15,686 nucleotides of DNA. It comes from CAYYOS01 sp964473355. Its GTDB lineage: Bacteria > Pseudomonadota > Gammaproteobacteria > Burkholderiales > REEB80. Both the position numbers and the translations under genes were made by a program. The notes under the pieces were generated by a model. The model did no database searches, had not been told where the DNA came from, and saw nothing but the letters and a program-made list of their open reading frames with translations. This document shows positions 6,769 to 14,301 of this stretch, piece by piece. Each line of letters opens with the position of its first letter. Position 1 is the first letter of the stretch. The DNA is taken from assembly GCA_964473355.1 (NCBI GenBank), contig CAYYOS010000052.1, forward strand, positions 1 to 15,686, written 5' to 3'.

Positions 6769-7518
6769 GAGAATCTCTGTTTGACGGTGCCCGGAAAAAC
6801 CTTGCTTAGTAATCTCTCCATGCATATTCGCCCCGGTGAATGCTGGGGGGTGCTGGGGGCAAACGGCAGCGGTAAATCTTCCTTATTGCATGCATTAAGC
6901 GGCCTTAAAATGCCACAGTCTGGCGATATTCGCTTAGCCGGGGGGCTAATTCAATCTTATGGTGTGCGCGAACGTGCCCAGCGCATCGGGATTTTGCTGC
7001 AAGAATATCAAGCGGCCTTTTATGATACGGTGTTTGAGTACGTGTTACTGGGTCGTTACGCCTACGCGCGTGGCTGGGGAGGGCGAAGTCAAGCCGATGT
7101 GAAACATGCCGAAGACGCCATCACGGCGCTGGAACTGCAAGGTCTACGGGCGCGTATATTGCCTACGCTATCCGGGGGGGAGCGCCAGCGCGCGCGCATA
7201 GCCCAACTATTTGCCCAAGATACGTCCATCTTATGTTTGGATGAACCGCTGCAGCACTTGGATGTGCGACACCAGCACCGGGTCATGACAAGCCTGAGGG
7301 AGTTGGCCTACAATCAACAAAAGGCGGTGATCGTCGTTTTACACGACCCCTTATGGGCGGGCCGCTTTTGCGATCATGTGTTATTGTTGTACGAAGGGGG
7401 AGCCGCGGAATGTGGCTTAAGCGACGACGTGCTGACAGCTGCGAACATGCAGCGCCTCTACCAATGCGTAATTAGGGAAATTAACTTACCCGAAGGAAAA
7501 TATTACGTACCCGCATGA
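6757..7518 (+). CDS. ATP-binding subunit of FecCD/BtuC-type importer
   Basis: A 253-residue ABC ATPase that powers the permease encoded upstream. The order of motifs is complete: Walker A G34-ANGSGKSS (about 34-42), Q-loop Q82 in ILLQEYQ, signature LSGGERQ (138-144), Walker B ILCLDEP (158-164), D-loop LQHLD, and H-loop H196 in VVLHDP. The fold and length fit FecE/BtuD/HmuV-like proteins, cytoplasmic partners of BtuC-type permeases. The initiating ATG at 6757 lacks a close ribosome site; see the mini-ORF before it. No substrate-binding protein gene is found on either side, so the periplasmic partner must be encoded elsewhere. The c-di-GMP gene follows after 22 bases, apparently in the same operon. 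Confidence 0.9.
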   Translation: MLQIENLCLTVPGKTLLSNLSMHIRPGECWGVLGANGSGKSSLLHALSGLKMPQSGDIRLAGGLIQSYGVRERAQRIGILLQEYQAAFYDTVFEYVLLGRYAYARGWGGRSQADVKHAEDAITALELQGLRARILPTLSGGERQRARIAQLFAQDTSILCLDEPLQHLDVRHQHRVMTSLRELAYNQQKAVIVVLHDPLWAGRFCDHVLLLYEGGAAECGLSDDVLTAANMQRLYQCVIREINLPEGKYYVPA

Positions 7519-7540
7519 AGAAATATAGTTTGACCCATCT

Positions 7541-9922
7541 ATGAAATTTCCACTACCGCGCACGCTACATATGCGCATCATGTTGGCTATTTCACTACTG
7601 CAATTAGTGGTAGTAGGTTTATTTAGCGTTTACATGATGGCGCAATTGGTGAGTAATGAAGTGACCAATAGGCAGGCGCTGGGCAACAAAATGATCAGTT
7701 TAGCCGCACCCGCTGCAGCTAGACTGTTGGCTGAAAATAATCGTGCCGGCCTCAATGAGTACTTAAACGTATTAATGTCAGATACCACGATCACCAGTAT
7801 TGTGGTTAAAGATAAGGCGGGGCAAACGCTTTACTTTAGGGCTAAGCCACAAACCCAAGCGCATCCTTTTGCGCGCAGTATTGAAAAGCCGCTCGGGGGC
7901 GCGCGCATTAGCACCGAACTCAAATCCGCTGGCGCAAGTTATGGCCTCATCAGTATTGAGCTGTCCAGTGTAGCGCTCAATGAAAATATCCGTACCTTAT
8001 TAAATAACCTGCTTTATCTCGTCCTAATTCTACTGGCTATAGATCTGTTAGCCACCGAACTTTTAATTAAATTTTTTGTGGCACCTCTGGGCCCGCTGAC
8101 CTTGATGGCGAAAGACGTTTCAGAGGGTAATTGGGACACCACGGTTCAGCCTTCCGAGCGCGCCTCCGAGGAGGTGCGGCATCTTGCGAACGCGTTTATC
8201 GAGAGCGCGAAAATCATGCGCAAGCAAATTAAAGAATTGGAACAGACCCGCAGCCAGCTGGCGGAGAATGAGCTGCGTTTGCGTAACCTAGTCAATAACA
8301 TGCAGGAAGTCCTGCTGGAGCTGGATAAAACCGGCCGCATACAATTTTTAAATCCCGTTTGGGAATCTTTAACCGGCTATACCATAGAGGAAAGTATCGG
8401 CAAATTATTTTCCAGCTATCTCGTGCAACCACCGCATCAGGCCTATTTTGGTGCCGCTCGCTTAGAACAAATTAGCCTTTATGATTTGCAATTGGAGTTG
8501 CGTGCGCAAAATAGTGACCATCTTTGGTTGCAGATGAACACCACCCTGCAATACAATCCTGCCGGCGAATTTGCGGGAATAATTTCCACGCTTGAAGATG
8601 TGAGCGAAACCTTGCGCCTGCAAGGATTGCAACGCGAACATGAGCAGGACTTATATAAACTTACCATCACCGATCCATTAACCGGAGTATACAATCGCCG
8701 TCATTTTGATGAGATGCTGGGTAGCCACTTGCACCTTTGTTTAGATAAAGGACAGCAACTCGCGCTGCTTATTATCGACATCGATGGGTTTAAATTTATA
8801 AACGACACCTATGGCCACCCCGTTGGTGATCAGGTTTTGAAATCGCTGGCACGTACCCTAGCGGACGAAAAACGCCAAGGTGATGCGTTAGCCCGGCTAG
8901 CGGGCGATGAGTTTGCCGTCATTTTGCAAGACGTGCATGGCGGCGAGGCTTATCAAATAGCGACCCAATTACATAAAAAAATTGGCGAAATTAGTATTCC
9001 CTTGGCCGTAGGCCAGCTGCAAGTGCAAACCTCGATAGGGGTAGCCATGGCGCCGCTGCATGGCAAAACGCCACAAGATTTGGTGCGTTCCGCCGACGTC
9101 GCGCTCTATCACGCCAAGAAAAACGGTCGGAACCGAGTCGATACCTTATCAACCGATCTGGGTGCGGCGATTATGGATATTTTTTCGCAGGGCTTCGAAC
9201 TACGTAACGCCTTGGCGAGTGGCATGATCGCCGCTTTTATGCAGCCTATCGTCGAACTTAAAACCGGCGAAGTGATCGCTTATGAAATACTAAGCCGCCT
9301 GCGTCGCGGCAGTGTCTATGTGCCTGCTGAAGAATTTGTCTTAATTGCGGAAGATTTGGGCTTAATTCGCGAAATGGATTTGTACGTTATTCAGCAGGCT
9401 TTGCTGGCGGTTCCCAAGGATATTCATTTGTTTCTGAATATCAGCTTGAGTTCTTTTTACGCACCGGAATTTGCCACGCAATTAAAACAGCTATTACAAT
9501 CGCCGTTGGCCCGCGATCGTAGTTTGACTATTGAGTTTACCGAGCGGCAAACTGCGGAGTTGTCGGATAGTTTTTTGGAATTATTTGATGAGTTGCGTAA
9601 AGGCGGTTGTAATATCGCGCTGGACGATTTCGGCGTGGGCTATTCAACTTACGCATATCTGCGCCGCTTAAAGCCAGCATTTGTTAAAATAGATGGAAGT
9701 TTTGTCCAGCAAATCCGCCATAATCCGCAGGACGCAAAAATAGTGGAGCATATTCGGGATTTGGCGGAAACATTCGGTGCCCAAGCAATTGCCGAGCACG
9801 TCGAGGACAAAGAAACGTTAGAATTGCTTATTCATTTAGGCGTAATTTATGGTCAGGGATATTACTTTGGAAAGCCCGTCAGCATTAGCACGCAGGGGTG
9901 GAAACAACAGCTGGCCGGGTAA
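7541..9922 (+). CDS. Membrane GGDEF-EAL c-di-GMP protein with HAMP and PAS domains
   Basis: A 793-residue sensor-type c-di-GMP enzyme. Layout: TM1 about 13-34, a periplasmic part about 35-150, TM2 about 152-172, HAMP about 173-230, a coiled-coil linker, PAS about 246-360, GGDEF about 370-535, and EAL about 553-790. The GGDEF site is A454-G-D-E-F458; the first Gly is Ala, a change seen in some active cyclases. The inhibitory site R445-Q-G-D448 is intact at the canonical spacing. The EAL domain has EIL (E582) for EAL but keeps the key N633, E665/E668, D695-D696 in DDFG, K716, E752/E755 and Q772 in GQGYYF; AEHVE replaces the usual AEGVE. It could therefore be bifunctional, or a phosphodiesterase activated through the GGDEF site. 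It lies 22 bases after the importer ATPase and is likely co-transcribed, linking uptake of a ligand to c-di-GMP. Confidence 0.92.
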   Translation: MKFPLPRTLHMRIMLAISLLQLVVVGLFSVYMMAQLVSNEVTNRQALGNKMISLAAPAAARLLAENNRAGLNEYLNVLMSDTTITSIVVKDKAGQTLYFRAKPQTQAHPFARSIEKPLGGARISTELKSAGASYGLISIELSSVALNENIRTLLNNLLYLVLILLAIDLLATELLIKFFVAPLGPLTLMAKDVSEGNWDTTVQPSERASEEVRHLANAFIESAKIMRKQIKELEQTRSQLAENELRLRNLVNNMQEVLLELDKTGRIQFLNPVWESLTGYTIEESIGKLFSSYLVQPPHQAYFGAARLEQISLYDLQLELRAQNSDHLWLQMNTTLQYNPAGEFAGIISTLEDVSETLRLQGLQREHEQDLYKLTITDPLTGVYNRRHFDEMLGSHLHLCLDKGQQLALLIIDIDGFKFINDTYGHPVGDQVLKSLARTLADEKRQGDALARLAGDEFAVILQDVHGGEAYQIATQLHKKIGEISIPLAVGQLQVQTSIGVAMAPLHGKTPQDLVRSADVALYHAKKNGRNRVDTLSTDLGAAIMDIFSQGFELRNALASGMIAAFMQPIVELKTGEVIAYEILSRLRRGSVYVPAEEFVLIAEDLGLIREMDLYVIQQALLAVPKDIHLFLNISLSSFYAPEFATQLKQLLQSPLARDRSLTIEFTERQTAELSDSFLELFDELRKGGCNIALDDFGVGYSTYAYLRRLKPAFVKIDGSFVQQIRHNPQDAKIVEHIRDLAETFGAQAIAEHVEDKETLELLIHLGVIYGQGYYFGKPVSISTQGWKQQLAG

Positions 9923-9976
9923 GCCTGCATTGCACCTAGAGTGGCAGTTGACCGCTCATTGCTCAATAGGAAGATT

Positions 9977-10060
9977 ATGTACACTAACCTGAATAGCTTA
10001 AGCCCTCACCTAAAAGGTGAGCCGCTACATACCCAGTTGCACCTTTTTCAAGCTGCCTGA
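9977..10060 (+). CDS. Possible 27-residue small ORF in the spacer
   Basis: ATG 9977 has AGGA (9968-9971) five bases upstream and opens 27 codons ending in TGA 10058-10060. The peptide begins MYTNLNSLSPHLKGEP and has no recognised motif. It reads through a hairpin (10006-10020) and borders a repeat-like element, so it may be a chance frame. Its good ribosome site is the only reason to list it. Confidence 0.2.
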   Translation: MYTNLNSLSPHLKGEPLHTQLHLFQAA

Positions 10061-10110
10061 CGTCAGCCCTTCTCCAACTCTCCCCCGAAGGGGGGAGGGT
10101 TTGGGTGGGG
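10006..10110. repeat. Palindrome-rich REP-like element
   Basis: Three palindromes lie within about 100 bases: TCACCT/AGGTGA with an AAA loop (10006-10020), CTGACGTCAG (10057-10066), and a C-rich/G-rich hairpin with a perfect seven-base stem (10080-10086 with 10091-10097). The last stem extends with bulges to about 10067-10110. CTCCCCC followed by GGGGGAG and GGTTTGGGTGGGG resembles the dispersed extragenic palindromes common between genes in gammaproteobacteria. A single copy is visible here, so the repeat nature is inferred from form only. It may stabilise or end the upstream transcript. Confidence 0.5.
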
Positions 10111-10146
10111 GTTGTCGCCTAGCCAGCCAGCTTAAAAAAGGCCCAC

Positions 10147-10165
10147 TTGGGTGCGCCCAACTATC
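10147..10165 (+). terminator. Weak hairpin before pcnB
   Basis: TTGGG/CCCAA with a four-base loop (10147-10160) is followed by CTATCTTTTC. The stem is only five pairs and the T-run is broken, so termination would be poor at best. It could instead influence pcnB translation, whose start lies about 20 bases downstream. Confidence 0.25.
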
Positions 10166-10182
10166 TTTTCTAGGTTTAATTC

Positions 10183-11481
10183 TTGAATAATAACTGCCTC
10201 ATTGTTCCCTCAACAGCTCACCACATCCGCAACGAGTTCATTTCGGCAGGCGCGTTGCAGGTTTGCACCGAGTTGCATCAAGCGGGCTATCAAGTTTTTA
10301 TAGTCGGCGGCGCGGTACGCGATCTCTTGCTCAATAAAACGCCCAAGGACTTTGATGTTGCCACCGATGCCGATCCAGATGCCATCCTTGCTTTATTTCG
10401 GCGCGCCCGCATTATTGGGCGGCGTTTCCGCTTAGTGCATGTGATGTCCGGTGGCGAAACCGTAGAAGTATCCACTTTTCGTAACGCAAACTTTCAAGTC
10501 GAGCCTACCGAAGGTGCCATCAGTGAAAGCGGCCGTTTGCTAAACGATAATGTATTCGGCACTCATGAACAGGACGCCGGGCGTCGTGATTTCACGGTCA
10601 ATGCTCTATTTTATCAGCCGTTAACGGGTGAATTGTGGGATTTCTACGATGGTCTAAAAGATATACAACTTAAGGTTTTACGCACAATAGGAGACCCTGC
10701 CTCACGTTACCGCGAGGATCCCGTGCGTATGCTTCGCGCCGTACGTCTCGCCGCCAAGCTGGAATTTACTTTAGACTCGGCTACCCAGGAACCCATTAAA
10801 GAGTTGGCGGGTTTGCTGCAACACGTGCCGATGGCGAGACTCTTTGATGAAATGCTCAAGCTACTGCTTTCCGGGCATGCGCAGGCCGGGCTGCAGCAAC
10901 TGCGCTTGCATGGTCTACATCACGGCTTGCTACCACTTTTGGATGTCGTATTGGAGCAGACGCAAGGCGAACGTTTTGTCGCCTTAGCGCTGGAAAATAC
11001 CGATCAGCGTATCAAAGACGATAAGCGCGTCTCACCGGGCTTTCTGTTTGCCTGCCTATTGTGGCACGAGGTGCGCTTAGCCTGGGAGCGCGGGCTCGCC
11101 CGCGGCTTGCACGTTATTCCGGCGCTCTATGAAGCCATGGAGCAAATCATAGACAGCCAAATTGAAAAGCTTGCCATTCCGCGACGTTTTAAAACCAATA
11201 TGAAAGAAATTTGGAGTATGCAACCGCGGTTTACACAACGTTCAGGCCTACGTCCTTTTCGTTTATTAACACATCCGCGCTTTCGCGCAGGCTATGATTT
11301 TTTGCTGTTACGCTGCGCTAGCGGTGAAGCCGACCCCGAATTAGCCGATTGGTGGACGCGCTTTCAAGAAGTAAGTTATGACGAACGAAAAAGCATGGTG
11401 ACGAAAAGCCCGCCGCGGCGACGTAACAAAGGTGGGCCGGCCGCTAACCTCCCGCCTCCTGGCGCTGAATCTCAGTCATGA
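10183..11481 (+). CDS. pcnB: Poly(A) polymerase I
   Basis: Adds poly(A) tails to RNA 3' ends, marking RNAs for decay. The 432-residue protein has the nucleotidyltransferase head VGGAVRDLLL (41-50) with catalytic D57 and D59 in KDFDVATDA. The segment IIGRRFRLVHV (77-87) favours poly(A) polymerase over the related CCA-adding enzymes. GTHEQDAGRRDFTVNALFY (126-144), DPVRMLRAVRLAAKLEF and a basic tail (KSPPRRRNKGG) complete it. The start is TTG 10183: an in-frame TAA lies just upstream, and no ATG exists before the conserved domain. AGG at 10172-10174 is suitably spaced. E. coli pcnB is itself limited by a rare AUU start, so weak initiation may be a shared means of keeping this enzyme scarce. The E. 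coli N-terminal extension is absent. Its stop overlaps the folK start as ATGA. Confidence 0.92.
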   Translation: MNNNCLIVPSTAHHIRNEFISAGALQVCTELHQAGYQVFIVGGAVRDLLLNKTPKDFDVATDADPDAILALFRRARIIGRRFRLVHVMSGGETVEVSTFRNANFQVEPTEGAISESGRLLNDNVFGTHEQDAGRRDFTVNALFYQPLTGELWDFYDGLKDIQLKVLRTIGDPASRYREDPVRMLRAVRLAAKLEFTLDSATQEPIKELAGLLQHVPMARLFDEMLKLLLSGHAQAGLQQLRLHGLHHGLLPLLDVVLEQTQGERFVALALENTDQRIKDDKRVSPGFLFACLLWHEVRLAWERGLARGLHVIPALYEAMEQIIDSQIEKLAIPRRFKTNMKEIWSMQPRFTQRSGLRPFRLLTHPRFRAGYDFLLLRCASGEADPELADWWTRFQEVSYDERKSMVTKSPPRRRNKGGPAANLPPPGAESQS

Positions 11482-11972
11482 AAACGCATAAAGCCTTTGT
11501 GGCTTTAGGCAGTAATTTACATGAACCCATGGCGCAAATTACTCAGTGCTTTGCAGATTTGGCGCGCATACCACAGACGGAAGTCGTCGCCCGCTCCTCG
11601 CTATATTCCAGCGCGCCGGTAGGGTGCGGTGAGCAAGCCGATTTCATCAATGCCGTCGCGGAGCTAAGCACCGATTTAACCCCGCAGAAATTACTCCAGG
11701 AATTATTTGAAATTGAACATCGGCATGGCCGCCAGCGGCGTACGCAAAATGCGCCGCGTACGCTAGATTTGGATTTGCTTTCGTTTGATCACTTAGTTTC
11801 CATAGCCCCCCATTTAACGCTCCCGCATCCGCGCATGCACGAACGCGCTTTTGTACTGATGCCGCTATGCGAAATCGCGCCAAACTATATTATTCCCGGT
11901 AAAGGCCGAGCCAGTGACTATCTGTTAAATTGCGGCGCCCAAATCATATCTCGCTATCATCATGCTGCCTGA
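11478..11972 (+). CDS. folK: 6-hydroxymethyl-7,8-dihydropterin pyrophosphokinase
   Basis: Transfers pyrophosphate from ATP to 6-hydroxymethyl-dihydropterin, the step before dihydropteroate synthase in folate synthesis. The 164-residue protein shows all family motifs: ALGSNL (10-14), the pterin-contact region SAPVGCGEQADFINAV (45-60), and the catalytic RTLDLDLL (94-101) with Asp97 and Asp99 holding the two magnesium ions. LPHPRMHERAFVLMPL (115-130) follows. ATG 11478 overlaps the pcnB stop by four bases, and its own stop overlaps the kinase gene by 11 bases, so all three are translationally linked. pcnB-folK is a conserved gammaproteobacterial pair. Confidence 0.95.
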   Translation: MKTHKAFVALGSNLHEPMAQITQCFADLARIPQTEVVARSSLYSSAPVGCGEQADFINAVAELSTDLTPQKLLQELFEIEHRHGRQRRTQNAPRTLDLDLLSFDHLVSIAPHLTLPHPRMHERAFVLMPLCEIAPNYIIPGKGRASDYLLNCGAQIISRYHHAA

Positions 11973-12606
11973 TAAGTATCGCTACATCGTAGTGGAAGGT
12001 CCTATCGGAGCGGGAAAAACCAGTTTGGCACGGGCGCTGTCGGCGCACTTTCAAACCCGTTTGTTATTGGAAGATGCGGAGGAAAATCCGTTTCTGCCTA
12101 AATTTTATCGCGACATGCGGCGCTACGCGTTGCCCACGCAATTGTTTTTTTTATTTCAGCGTTCGCAGCAACTTCAGGAGCTCGCACAAGAGGACTTATT
12201 TGCAAATAAAGTCACGGTAAGTGATTTTATGTTGGACAAAGACCCCATTTTTGCTAAGTTGACGCTGACTGACGACGAATATTTGTTATATCAACAAATC
12301 TACCGACAATTAGAACCCCAAGTGCCGCAACCGGATCTGCTTATTTATCTACAGGCCGCGCCAGAAGTGCTAATTGAGCGAGTAAAAAAAAGGGGCTTGG
12401 CCTTTGAAAAAAGTATTAGCGAGAATTATTTGGGTGATTTGGCTCAAAGTTATAGCCGCTTTTTCTACAATTACACCGGCGCGCCACTCTTAATTATCAA
12501 TAGTGAAAATTTAAATTTCGTCGACGATCGCAATGACTTCGAATTATTGCTGGATCGCGTAAAAAATATGCGCGGTAGCCGCGAATTTTTTAATCGGGGA
12601 GAATAG
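11962..12606 (+). CDS. Deoxynucleoside kinase (dCK/dGK family)
   Basis: Phosphorylates salvaged deoxynucleosides to their 5'-monophosphates. The 214-residue protein carries a P-loop VEGPIGAGKTS (11-21), the E-D-A-E-E-N-P-F substrate region (37-44), the helix with QLFFLFQRSQQL (60-71), SDFMLDKDPIFAKL (87-100) in the position of the D-R-S-type motif, and the arginine lid ERVKKRGLAFE (139-149). These are the hallmarks of the dCK/dGK/TK2 family; base preference cannot be read off. It overlaps folK by 11 bases and ends five bases before panB, so a salvage enzyme is embedded in a cofactor-synthesis operon. The insertion of such a kinase between folK and panB is, from memory, a recurring arrangement in gammaproteobacteria. 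Confidence 0.88.
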   Translation: MLPDKYRYIVVEGPIGAGKTSLARALSAHFQTRLLLEDAEENPFLPKFYRDMRRYALPTQLFFLFQRSQQLQELAQEDLFANKVTVSDFMLDKDPIFAKLTLTDDEYLLYQQIYRQLEPQVPQPDLLIYLQAAPEVLIERVKKRGLAFEKSISENYLGDLAQSYSRFFYNYTGAPLLIINSENLNFVDDRNDFELLLDRVKNMRGSREFFNRGE

Positions 12607-12611
12607 GCATC

Positions 12612-13415
12612 ATGCGTAAAACCCTACATTCTTTTCGAAAAATGGCAGAGCGCGATGAAAAAATTGCCGTCTTAACCTGCTATGACGCCAGTTTCGCAGT
12701 GGTATTAGAAAAGGCGGGCGTGGATATTTTGCTGGTCGGCGATTCCTTAGGTTCCGTCGTGCAAGGACACGAAACGACTTTGCCGGTTTCGCTACGCGAT
12801 ATGCAATATCACACGCGCTGTGTGGCGCAGGGAGCCAGCGAGTCTTATATTGTTACGGATATGCCTTTTGGCAGTTATCAATTAAATCCCGAAACGGCAT
12901 TACGTAACGCCGTTCGGCTGATGAGCAGCGGTGCGCATATGGTTAAGCTCGAGGGCGGCGCCGTCATGGCCGAGACCGTTCGCTTCTTGACCGAGCGGGG
13001 TATCCCAGTTTTTGGTCACATTGGCCTCACACCGCAATCCGTGCATCAATTGGGCGGGTATCGAGTCCAAGGAAAAACACCAGACGCAGCGGCGAAGATA
13101 TTAGACGACGCATTACAACTTCAGCAGGCCGGCGCCGGCATGATGCTGTTAGAAGCTATCCCCGCCTCATTGGGGGAAGAAATTACCAAGCGTTTAACGA
13201 TACCCACTATCGGCATAGGCGCGGGTGTTAGCTGCTCCGGCCAAGTTTTGGTGCTCTATGACATGCTGGGCATCTATCCCGGCGTAATCCCAAAATTTGT
13301 TAAAGATTTTATGCGAGAGGCGGACACTATCGAAGAGGCCGTCCGCGCGTACGTCAAAGCCGTAAAGGGTAAAACCTTCCCTACTGCCGAGCATAGCTTT
13401 GCAAACAGTCTCTGA
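12612..13415 (+). CDS. panB: 3-methyl-2-oxobutanoate hydroxymethyltransferase
   Basis: First committed enzyme of pantothenate synthesis: it moves a hydroxymethyl group from methylene-tetrahydrofolate to 2-oxoisovalerate, giving ketopantoate. The 267 residues keep the metal and active-site pattern of the E. coli enzyme: D44 in VGDSLG, D83 in VTDMPF, E114 in KLEGG and E181 in LLEAIP. The late loop reads GIGAGVSCSGQVLV; relatives usually have an Asp before GQ, here Ser, a mild oddity. ATG 12612 has AGG and GGGGA upstream. Its folate cofactor ties it to folK two genes earlier. Its end overlaps panC by 17 bases. Confidence 0.95.
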   Translation: MRKTLHSFRKMAERDEKIAVLTCYDASFAVVLEKAGVDILLVGDSLGSVVQGHETTLPVSLRDMQYHTRCVAQGASESYIVTDMPFGSYQLNPETALRNAVRLMSSGAHMVKLEGGAVMAETVRFLTERGIPVFGHIGLTPQSVHQLGGYRVQGKTPDAAAKILDDALQLQQAGAGMMLLEAIPASLGEEITKRLTIPTIGIGAGVSCSGQVLVLYDMLGIYPGVIPKFVKDFMREADTIEEAVRAYVKAVKGKTFPTAEHSFANSL

Positions 13416-14229
13416 GATTTCGGCATTGCGTCATATGCTGGCGGCGCAACATTCGATCGCTTTAGTGCCCACCATGGGAAATTTGCATGATGGCCATCTG
13501 GGGTTAGTGAACTTGGCTAAGGAGCACGCTGACCACGTCGTGGTTAGCATTTTCGTCAATCCCCTGCAATTTGGTGCCAACGAAGATTTTAATCGGTATC
13601 CGCGCACCTTAAAGGAAGACGAAGATAAGTTGCGCGCGATCGGGGTGGACGTTTTGTTTACGCCCAGCAACGTTGAACTATTTCCCGAGCCGCAAAGCTT
13701 TTATGTAGAGCCGCCCGCCATCGCAAACGATCTATGTGGAAAATTTCGTCCGGGGCATTTTCAGGGTGTGGCCACAATTATCACTAAGCTATTTAATATT
13801 ATTCAACCGCAGATAGCGATTTTTGGTAAAAAGGACTATCAGCAATTGCATATCGTTCGGCAGCTGGTGGCGCAGTTTAATTTTGCTATCGACATAGCGG
13901 CTGCGGAAACTGTGCGCGCGTTTGACGGGTTGGCATTGAGTTCCAGAAATCTATTTTTAAGTGAGGAAGAACGCAAACAAGCCAGCGCGCTTTACCGCAT
14001 TTTAACGGAATTAAAGTTGAGTTTGTTGGAGGGGGTACAAGATTTCGCGCACCTCGAAAGAATGGCAGGCGACAGGCTGACCGAACTTGGGTGGCGCGTA
14101 GACTATATTTCTCTACGTAACACGGGTGATTTATCCCCCGCAAGCCCTGCGGACAAGCGCGTGGTAATCATGGCGGCGGGCTGGCTAGGGAAAACCCGCC
14201 TGATCGATAACGTTGAAGTTGATTTATAA
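13399..14229 (+). CDS. panC: Pantothenate synthetase
   Basis: Joins pantoate and beta-alanine with ATP through a pantoyl-adenylate intermediate. The 276 residues contain the nucleotide-binding HxGH as H30-D-G-H33 in PTMGNLHDGHLGL, the FVNPLQFGANEDFNRYPR segment (52-69), FGKKDYQQL (142-150), and the KMSKS-equivalent LSSRN (180-184). The start is TTG 13399, inside panB: it yields the canonical MQTVSEI opening, and the next ATG (codon 13) would cut the first strand. The 17-base overlap indicates coupling to panB. The end of the gene is complete, and panD follows after a 72-base gap. Confidence 0.93.
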   Translation: MQTVSEISALRHMLAAQHSIALVPTMGNLHDGHLGLVNLAKEHADHVVVSIFVNPLQFGANEDFNRYPRTLKEDEDKLRAIGVDVLFTPSNVELFPEPQSFYVEPPAIANDLCGKFRPGHFQGVATIITKLFNIIQPQIAIFGKKDYQQLHIVRQLVAQFNFAIDIAAAETVRAFDGLALSSRNLFLSEEERKQASALYRILTELKLSLLEGVQDFAHLERMAGDRLTELGWRVDYISLRNTGDLSPASPADKRVVIMAAGWLGKTRLIDNVEVDL

Positions 14230-14247
14230 CTTGGTATTTACACCCGG

Positions 14248-14277
14248 TTGTGTTGTAGGCGTACGGCACTTTATAAT
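14248..14277 (+). promoter_or_regulatory. Possible panD promoter
   Basis: A perfect TATAAT lies at 14272-14277. The best -35 match is TTGTGT at 14248-14253, 18 bases away and only moderate. The predicted start near 14284 leaves a very short leader before the panD ribosome site (AGGA 14293-14296). panD is the only gene of the block separated by a real gap, consistent with some independent transcription. Confidence 0.4.
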
Positions 14278-14301
14278 AACTGCCTAATCGTCAGGAATCC
14301 C

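Noticed and set aside
10186..14290. The 13-mer ATAATAACTGCCT occurs both at the pcnB start (10186-10198 region) and before panD (14273-14285 region)
   Set aside because: In a 15.7 kb window a few exact 13-base matches are expected by chance, and one copy lies inside coding sequence, so a shared regulatory element is not supported.
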